Source: Macrostomum hystrix
Taxonomy: Eukaryota > Platyhelminthes > Macrostomidae
Reading direction: 5' to 3'
NCBI GenBank assembly: GCA_950097015.1
Contig: CATNEN010000034.1
Coordinates: forward strand, 7,334,501-7,398,500
Length of the DNA stretch: 64,000 nucleotides
The translations under genes were made by a program, and so were the position numbers. Below are positions 56,465 to 64,000 of this stretch, in pieces (within the stretch, counting starts at the first letter, position 1; the number at the start of each line of letters is the position of its first letter). The notes under the pieces are model-generated. The model made no database searches. It was given only the letters and a program-made list of their open reading frames with translations, and was not told the origin of the DNA.

Positions 56465-56645
56465 AACCAAGGAGAGAGGGGAAAGGTGAAAGGAGCGGAG
56501 AGAGGGGAAAGGTGATGCAAACGGAGAAAAGTGAGCAGGTGAAGGGAGCAAAGAGAAGTGAGCAGGTGAAGGGAGTGAAAAGAAGTGAGCAGGTGAAGGA
56601 GCGAGCAGGTGAAGTGAGCAGGTGAAGGCAGGTGCAGGTGCAAGT
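56465..56645. repeat. 27-bp GA-rich array, second locus
   Basis: About six degenerate units related to the array at 54090-54480 (GAAGTGAGCAGGTGAAGGGA). It lies 1.1 kb beyond the TSR2 exon. Confidence 0.88.
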
Positions 56646-59600
56646 GAAGACCTATGTTAAATTATGTTTGGCTATAAGGCAATTAAAAGGTTATTATTGT
56701 GAGTGTGACTATTCGTGTAGGGCCTATGCTATGACAAGGTGTTCAAAAGCTATGAGTGAAAAAGTAACTAGGTGACAAACCTTCAAAAAGGCACAAGCAC
56801 TTGCAGATGACAAACTAATAGGTAAAGGTAAGTAGGATAACAAAGTGTCTGATATTGCAAAGAATATAGGCCTAAGGGTATTTATTTTATGGAAGTGCTT
56901 ATTCCCACGGTACTGTGCCGATAATTTTCTGCTTATCCACATGGCAGCTTATATTAATAGGTCTACTTTTTAAGTCCCTACCTATTGTTCTCTGAGCATA
57001 AGGCTTTTGCTTCAGAGTATAGTGTATAGTGTACACTACCAATGAATAGTATAAAATAATAACAATGATATATAATATGTGTGACGAGTTTGGTGCTGAC
57101 TAGAATTATGCTGGTTGACCTGTATGATTTTCTTTGTTAGACTTCTTACTTTTTAAGTCAATACCATTCAAATGAAAACATGTAACGATGACAAAAGATT
57201 TAGTAAGTTGTGAATGTGTAGGATGTGAATATGAATTCAATGAATGTGTAGGTCGAAATGTAGAACACTGTTGTAACACACTGGCAACTTAGTCAATCTA
57301 TTGGCTTGAGGGTTCAACAAAACATTCAAACCCAAAAGGGCCTCATTTCAAAGAACAGAACCATGTCGATAAAATTTAAATTAACGGCACGGCATATATA
57401 AAGAGTTGCAGACCTATTCATACAAGCGGCCATGTGGATAAGCAGAAAATTATCTGCACGGATCCATGTAGATAAAATTAAAATTATTGGCACGGGACCA
57501 TGGGAATAAATAAGCTCTGTCTTATTTTATATATCCTTTCTTCCTGTACAATATTTCCTCACCATATTGATGTCCCAAATGCAAAGATACAAAATACCTG
57601 GATTTTGTAAATAAAGTAATACTTAATTTACAATAAATAGCTTTACAATCGAATCTACTCCAATGCATAATAAGCTACATCTTTTTTGCCAATGGCCTTT
57701 TATAAAAAAGGTAATACAAGACAAAAAGTACCTGGTTTGCGAATTAACATAGGCAAGGAGATAAGTTAAGTTCCTTTAAAATTAAATTTGGGGCATAATA
57801 TTGCCACTGTCTCTGCATAAATGGTATCCGCATACTGCATATGTAAAGTCACGATGTATACTAGGCCTACAAATTATTTTTATTTTTTCTAAACAAGTTA
57901 CATATTCTTGTCAATGCAGAAAAATAATAGCTACAAATTGCATAAAATCCAAGATTAAATTGATAACGAAGTTCTTATAAAATAAGATAAGATACGGGAG
58001 CGATATCTAATCGAATGTACCTAACTAATAAATTTGCACAATGCATGCACAACCGATGCACGTTTCGTTTTTTAAAACGAAAGTTTGGTTAGTTTAAATT
58101 TTTTGCAAATGTTAAGCAAAAATAATTAATAATTTTAAGTCTACAGTGCAGTTTTTTGCTTTTGATAGCTTTTTAAGTAAAAAAACATTTTCTAAGTGAA
58201 TGGCATGTTATAATAAGAAAATAGACACAAGTCGGTGGATATTTTTAACTTAGGTTATTTCAGACATTTAATATTTCGCCTTTATTTTGGTTTTTAAGTT
58301 TTATTTTATTTGAAGTGATTTTTTACCAAGGCCTGGCCGTTACTTTCGGCAAATTGGGATAATTTTTGTTACATTCGCCAGTCCCCGGCCGAAGGCCTGA
58401 AGGCTACTGCCTTCAACAGAACATACTAGAAATGTCAAAATAAAAAGCTATTTAGAAATCTAAAAATCAGTCGAAATGGAAAATTGAATTGAATATATGT
58501 AATTTTCCTATTAATACTCGTAGGTCGGGGTCGTAGCTGACAAACAAGTATGGTAAATCTGAAATTTAATTAAACGCGGGAAAGTAAAAGGTGGCCATAA
58601 TTTTATTAATTATTGTATATTTGTATTTATTTCTGTATTTGTCGCTATATTGTAAAATTTAATAAAAATGGTAAAAGTAAAAGATCGCCAAAATATAGAT
58701 TCGCATGTGATCATATTACAGTGGTATGGTTATGCCAAAATTCCCTTTTAGTTCCAATTCCAAGTTGTTATAAAAAATTCTGGCAAAAATTGTGTGGATA
58801 GCTAATTTCTAAATATAGCAACCAATTTTTTTCATTTGCTGGACAATAACTGGACAATACAACTGGACAATATGCTATAATTTAGCCTTATGGCTGGCTA
58901 GGCCTTCATTCAATTCAATAATGTATATATGTAATTGCTATATACTTTATTTACATTATCATTGTCATATTTTCATCAGCAACTACGTGCCAGAAATTTT
59001 CTTCGGCGGGATAGGCCACCCTAAGGGAGAGAAAAAAATTCCAAATCTTGAAGTATTTCATGGTCTGTTGCTAAAAAATCCCATTGCCTATTGTATACTA
59101 GAAAAATGGACTTGAAAAAGATTTGGCCAGCTGTTTGGGGGATATATATCCCCCTTCCCCCCTCCCTACGCCACTGTTCATGAGCTAGTTAGGAGTCTTG
59201 TAAACCAGAAGAGCTATTTGTAATAAGTGAGTAACATTATAGTAATTCTTTTTAAATATTCTATAAAACTATGCTAGGCTTAGCTATTAGTTTATTAGAG
59301 ACAGAATGATTTGCAAACTGCTAAAATCAAATATATATAAATTAAAATAGTATTTTATAATGTCAAATACAAATAATAAATAGTTTGTAGTCCTGTGCCT
59401 ACAATTCAGTGCAGTATTGATATAACCCATAGTCTAGATCATGTTATATGCACTGGAATTTGCCTTGTGGCTAGACCTGAAATGCAAAGTAAGTTTCAGT
59501 GTATATTTAAAATTTATGGCCAATGGGTTAGTGTCTAGGCCTATGGTAGAAATATGTCTTTAGTAAATAGTCCAAATGAATCATTATAAAATGACAGTTG

Positions 59601-60041
59601 TGCCAGACAGATTGGCATAGACAATGTTGCCTATTAATCATAGGACTTTTCCATATCCTACCAAGCACATGGATATTGACTAATAGGTGGGAGGCATTTA
59701 ACCAGCTAGCCAACTATTCAATTTTTAACCACCATCTACATTTTGTTGAATATAATAATATAATACTAATATACAAACACTGAAGTGCATATGGGGCCAT
59801 TGTAAAGTGAAATTTCATACAATGCATGAAAAAAGCAGGGCACACTTTCAAAGATACCTGTTAGGAATTGATGTTGCAACAACTCTACTCTGGAACTTTT
59901 AGTGTTTTTTTGCCAACATTTTGTATTGGTTTCAGCACTATTGCAGTTGAACTACTAACTAATACTTTTTTACTTGTTTATTATTTCAAAGTCAGATGAA
60001 AGATAATTTCACAAATGGAACTGTGGAATTGCAACTTGTCA
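56646..60041. other. AT-rich gene-poor region
   Basis: 3.4 kb with no recognised gene. Short open frames at 58613-58801 and 58921-59115 lack family features. Similar short stretches recur near 56890-56945 and 57430-57500 (CATG(T/G)GGATAAGCAGAAAA and TTCCCACGG-like), possibly a decayed dispersed repeat. A GC-rich palindromic patch lies near 58330-58425. Confidence 0.55.
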
Positions 60042-60645
60042 TATATACTCAGCAACAGCTAAAACCCCCCAACTCACGCTGTCACATGGGCACAAAAGTT
60101 AAGCAATGTCTTTAATTCTAGTCTCAGTATTGTGTGTAGGAACCACGAGCATGCAAAAGTGCTGTGACTCGTTGTGGCATCCTGATCACCAGCCAGTTGA
60201 TTAACTCTTGGGCAGCTGCTGCCAGGCATTCAGCACCACCAGTCGCAACTGTTTAGCATTCTGTGGGGCATCCTGCTGAACTCTTCACTTTACAAAGTCC
60301 CAGACATGCTCGATGGGGTTCATGTCTGGAGACTTTGACGGCCAGTTCAATGTGCGAATGCCAAGCTGCTCCTTCAGCAGCTACACATGTGCTGCTCGAT
60401 GTGGCGCAGCGTTGTTGTCTTGAAGCATGCCATTCAGCGGGCCGCCAAAGGTTGTCGTAGCAAATGGCAGAAACTGCTGTTGAGTTGAGTTGCGCCACCC
60501 CCTCCCCAAATCCCCCATGCCGCACTTTGCGCTCGCGTCTGGCGGCGGCAGCCTTCCACATTTCTGAGTCACCAATGGCATACAAAACTTTTGGGCTGTG
60601 TGACAGTGTGAGTTGGGGGGGGGGTTAGCTGTTGCTGAGTATATA
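60042..60645 (-). mobile_element. Tc1/mariner-like remnant
   Basis: Inverted ends TATACTCAGCAACAGCTAA (60044) and TTAGCTGTTGCTGAGTATA (60625), followed inward by C-rich runs and AACTCAC(G/A)CTGTCACA, and flanked by TA. About 0.6 kb, with a C-terminal transposase piece on the minus strand. Confidence 0.9.
60150..60428 (-). pseudogene. Tc1-type transposase C-terminal fragment
   Basis: On the minus strand LQDNNAAPHRAAHV, then LNWPSKSPDMNPIEHVWD, match the second Asp and the Pro-Asp-x-Asn-Pro-Ile-Glu block of Tc1 DDE transposases. An in-frame TAG follows AAHV, a TGA follows WDFVK, and the frame is lost near 60200. The N-terminal DNA-binding part is absent. Confidence 0.88.
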
Positions 60646-61358
60646 CAATTTAAAAAGATATCAAGTTATTTTCACCTAATAGTTGTGGATTGTGCCATTC
60701 TAAGTAGCAATAACAGTATGAAATTGGCAAAAACTGTTGCATACTGCTATCTATTGTATTAGGCCTATATATAATATTCCCTAGTAAGATTGACAATTAT
60801 CATCTCAATGTGTTTTTCTTCAAATTTTCCACTCATGTTAAATGTGTTTACTTTAAGCAATACATCCAAATATATAATGCAAATATGTATCTATACTCCT
60901 TATATCTGTTGCCTAGATAGAAAAACTTTTTTTTCTCATTTTGGTATGGTGTTTGCATAACCCAAAATTCCTAGGATGTTGTTCCTCTACTGACTACTTT
61001 GCATACTTTGCATGCTGCATACATTGCACATAATTGAAAGTGTTTTGACATGAGGGCCTGACTTCCTATTTTTCCTATTGATTTATTAATAGTGATATTA
61101 ACTCTGACTATGTGGAATTGATTGTCTTATCTGTTTAAAATGTTAGATAGCTTCACAATTCTATATTATACTATATACTATTAAAAAAACGAATGTGTCC
61201 TGAGTCTGGACTGTGAAGCCAGTCAACTGTGCCAGTGTGGTTAAAATAATTACATATTTCCCACATTTCAGCACAATTAATTATACAGCCTACAGGGCTT
61301 CAGACAGAAACTATTATATCTGGCAGACTTGGGTAGATAACAGCAATCCATTTGAATC
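60646..61358. other. AT-rich region upstream of the right-edge gene
   Basis: No gene is recognised. It may hold the promoter and 5'UTR of the gene starting at 61359. Confidence 0.5.
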
Positions 61359-64000
61359 ATGACATGTGATGTGTCATCAACTCCTAGCAGTCAGGTGTTC
61401 TCACCACTGACACTGTTTGAGTGCACAGTGACCAATGCGCAGATGCTTGTCGAATCTATGGCTGATAGGTAAAGTCCAAATTCAAGCAGAACTTATTCAG
61501 TTCGAGTTTCATATTCACAGTTTCTTCCACTTTGTTTACACAGGGAGCTGCTACGAGCACTAAAGATTGCCAACAGTCTGCACACTCACATTGTTGGCAT
61601 TATGGAGCCGCGATATGATCGAGTCTGTCAGCGCAGTGACGAACACGACGCCTGTCAGCTGCCACCGCCTTCGTTGATTATCAATCGACGCAGGCATCTG
61701 ACCCCGACGCCGCCAAATCAGCACGAGCTGCTGCAACAGCCTGCCTCTAAATTGGCCAAGATTAAAATGTGCACTAATGGCGGCGCACTGTCACCGTCCT
61801 CAGCTGGCTTTCCTAAGGTTGCTGGATTGCGTTCCGTCCATTTTCATTAAATATATTAGTTTTATACTGTTTGAGCACAGAACAAAAATAGTCTATATGT
61901 GATCTTTCAGTGCAAGTAATTCGTTTATGGGTTTGAGGCTTGCACCTAAAGGCTTAGATGCTAGTGGATTCCACTTATATTGAATTAGGGGTTTGAGGCT
62001 TGCACCTGAAGGCTAAGAGGCTAGTGGATTCCACTTATAATGGATTAGGGGTTTGAGGCTTGCACCTGAAGGCTAAGAGGCTAGTGGATTCCACTTATAA
62101 TGAATTAGGGGTTTGAGGCTTGCACCTGAAGGCTAAGAGGCTAGTGGATTCCACTTATAATGAATTAGGGGTTTGAGGCTTGCACCTGAAGGTTCAGAGG
62201 CTAGTGGATTCCACTTATAATGAATTAGGGGTTTGAGGCTTGCACCTGAAGGCTAAGAGGCTAGTGGATTCCACTTATAATGAATTAGGGGTTTGAGGCT
62301 TGCACCTGAAGGTTCAGAGGCTAGTGGATTCCACTTATAATGGATTAGGGGTTTGAGCTAGCTAGGCATGGATAAGTAGGTCGCTCTGCGTATGTACGAT
62401 ATTATTAGCTTTATACAACTAAGGTAGCATTAGTTTTATACGTACTCAAATAACTGAACTGCAGGTTGAACCATCGGTTGAGCAAATGGGCGAAGCTCTC
62501 CATGACGTTACCGGAGCCGACGAAGAATCTTCAACTGGCGCGGCAGCTCTGGGAGCCTACCCCGACGAAAATTTCTTGGACGAAGAGGACGACTGCCTTC
62601 TAGTAGAAGATTCCTGCGAAGGCGTCCTTGGCAGCGGTGCCGGTGCCGGAGTCTCTGCTTTGTCGGCGCCCGCAGGCATCGGCCAGCTTCCTCGCCGGCG
62701 TCAACGCCGTCAGCCGCGTCGTTCCTCCGCTGCCGCTGCGTCGGCATCCGCCGCAGACGACGATGACAACGAAGGCGGCTTCAGCGGCGCCGATCTGAGC
62801 GGATTGGGCATCGCTGGTGCTCCCGGATCGCAGACGGATGTGGCCTCGCTATGCAAGAGTGCCATTCACCTGGCCTACAAAGAGATGAAAGGCAGCGGGC
62901 CGCATCTGTTTGACTTCAGCCTGCCGTGAGTTTTTATGGCTGTGAAATGCTGTTCAGTCTTCAGATTCAATACATATTTAGGATGGTAAGAAGTGGGTCA
63001 GTAAGGACCAGTGGGTCAGTAAGGACTAGTGGGTCAGTGAGGGCCAGTGTGTCAGTAAGGACCAATGGGTCAGTATGAATCAGTGGGTCAGTAAGGACCA
63101 GTGGATCAGTATGGACCAGTGGGTCAGTAAGGACCAGTGGATCAGTATGGATCAGTGGGTCAGTAAGGACCAGTGGGTCAGTAAGGACCAGTGGATCAGT
63201 ATGGATCAGTGGGTCAGTAAGGACCAGTGGGTCAGTGAGGACCAGTGGATCAGTATAGATCAGTGGGTCAGTAAGGACCAGTGGGTCAGTGATGGCCAGT
63301 GGGTCAGTAAGGACCAGTGGGTCTGTGAGGACCAGTGGGTCAGTAAGGACCAGTGGGTCAGTGAGGACCAGTGGGTCAGTAAGGATCGGTGGGTCAGGAA
63401 GGATCGGTGGGTCAGTTGTAATCAGTGAGTCACTCATTACCATCACTAATGATTTACAACGCTGGCGGCGCAGTTTCAGCGATCCGGTGAATTCCACTGC
63501 CGCTGAGCAGGTGATCAATAGAGCCATGCAGCTGCAGCCGCAGGTTGACGTGCCCCCCGATGTTTGGTGGAGTAAGCATCGTGTTCTTTGTTGCTTTTTG
63601 TGACAAATTCTTATTTTTATTTAATGTAGAATGGCTCCTTACTCTCTCTCTCCTTGCTTTATTTTGGGCCGTCTGTTGCAATTGACTAAGCGAAGCAATC
63701 GCGCCAGTTCAAACTATAGGACCTATATGACATTAATTAACTAATCAGCAGGTTTCCATATAGATGAATAGAAATATCAATGATGTAAAAATAGTTTTGC
63801 TGTTCCTCTATTTCAGTCATTTATAAAAAGCAGAGAGAGAGGGTTATTCAATAAATAAATTTCTTTCCAAATTAGACTAGAGGCATTGTTTAGTGTGCGC
63901 TCTCTAAAACTATTGGCAGGCCAATTGTGCCCCGTTGAGCTAAACCGGCAAGCCAGATCTGAGAAGCTGTGGCGTCAGCGAATGCTCATGAGACGTCTAA
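61359..64000 (+). CDS. Unrecognised multi-exon protein, cut by the window edge
   Basis: Five exons deduced by phase: 61359-61468, 61544-61817, 62465-62925, 63426-63571 and 63881 onward, giving ~370 aa so far. The ATG at 61359 has an in-frame TGA two codons upstream. The protein begins MTCDVSSTPSS, then AQMLVESMADRELLRALKIA and NSLHTHIVGIMEP. A Pro/His-rich stretch follows, then an acidic patch (FLDEEDDCLLVED), an Arg-rich patch (RRRQRRQPRRSS) and a Gly/Ala/Asp linker. A probably helical part follows: SLCKSAIHLAYKEMKGSG, LFDFSLPESLITITNDLQRW, VPPDVWW and SLKLLAGQL. I do not recognise the family. The acidic-plus-basic linker suggests a nuclear protein, but that is only inference. Introns hold 60-bp and 18-bp arrays. 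Confidence 0.75.
61917..62360. repeat. 60-bp array in intron of the right-edge gene
   Basis: About seven copies of a 60-bp unit, core GGGGTTTGAGGCTTGCACCT. They are nearly identical, with GGCTAAG/GGTTCAG and AATGAATTA/AATGGATTA variants. It lies between the second and third exons. Confidence 0.96.
62980..63420. repeat. 18-bp array in intron of the right-edge gene
   Basis: About 24 units of GTCAGTAAGGACCAGTGG, with GTCAGTGAGG and ATCAGTATGG subtypes, ending directly at the acceptor of the exon at 63426. The acceptor TCAG itself resembles the repeat unit. Confidence 0.95.

Noticed and set aside
59130-59190. CCCTCCCTACGCCACTG as a transposon end
   Set aside because: It looks like a common transposon terminus, but no matching inverted partner or target duplication was found nearby.
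61917-62360. Regular ~60-bp repeats as a possible CRISPR-like array
   Set aside because: Units are contiguous tandem copies without unique spacers, in an intron of an animal gene, with no cas genes.

Overview
The window is nuclear DNA from an animal. It holds intron-containing genes with GT-AG splice sites, a eukaryotic type II tRNA-Ser, an APE-type LINE with an RNase H domain, tRNA-derived SINE copies, and hAT, Harbinger and Tc1 remnants. No prokaryotic gene layout is seen. The species cannot be fixed from sequence alone. GC-rich codons, short exons and extreme minisatellite load would suit a free-living flatworm or another spiralian invertebrate, but that is inference.

Layout. 1-4.7 kb: gene-free, with three private minisatellites (33, 16 and 32 bp units). 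4.7-12.9 kb: an apparently intact LINE on the minus strand, sitting between two nearly identical ~783 bp direct repeats that are each followed by a 16-bp satellite. 14.0-16.3 kb: the same 16-bp satellite, then a single-exon ZC3H10-like gene (+). 20.1-28.9 kb: a PTEN orthologue (+) in at least six exons, whose introns carry a 2.4 kb 18-bp array, a (CTGT)n tract and two SINEs. 29.8-33.9 kb: two minisatellites, a hAT element with a Harbinger element nested at its end, and a tRNA-Ser(GCT) gene. 34.9-55.3 kb: five genes all on the minus strand, in transcription order TSR2, SARS2, MED6, a Rieske-domain gene and NUP54, separated and interrupted by tandem arrays. 56-61 kb: AT-rich and mostly gene-free, with a small hAT MITE and a Tc1-like remnant. 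61.4-64 kb: an unrecognised multi-exon gene (+), cut by the right edge.

The genes are mostly housekeeping: lipid phosphatase signalling (PTEN), nuclear pore (NUP54), transcription (MED6), ribosome maturation (TSR2), mitochondrial translation (SARS2), RNA binding (ZC3H10) and an iron-sulfur protein. They do not form one pathway. The dominant feature is that most of the larger introns and many intergenic gaps carry their own tandem array (units of about 15-60 bp), and these arrays make up a large share of the window. Long open frames inside the arrays come from their periodicity and are not annotated as genes. Exon limits were set by reading splice sites and checking phase across introns by hand.
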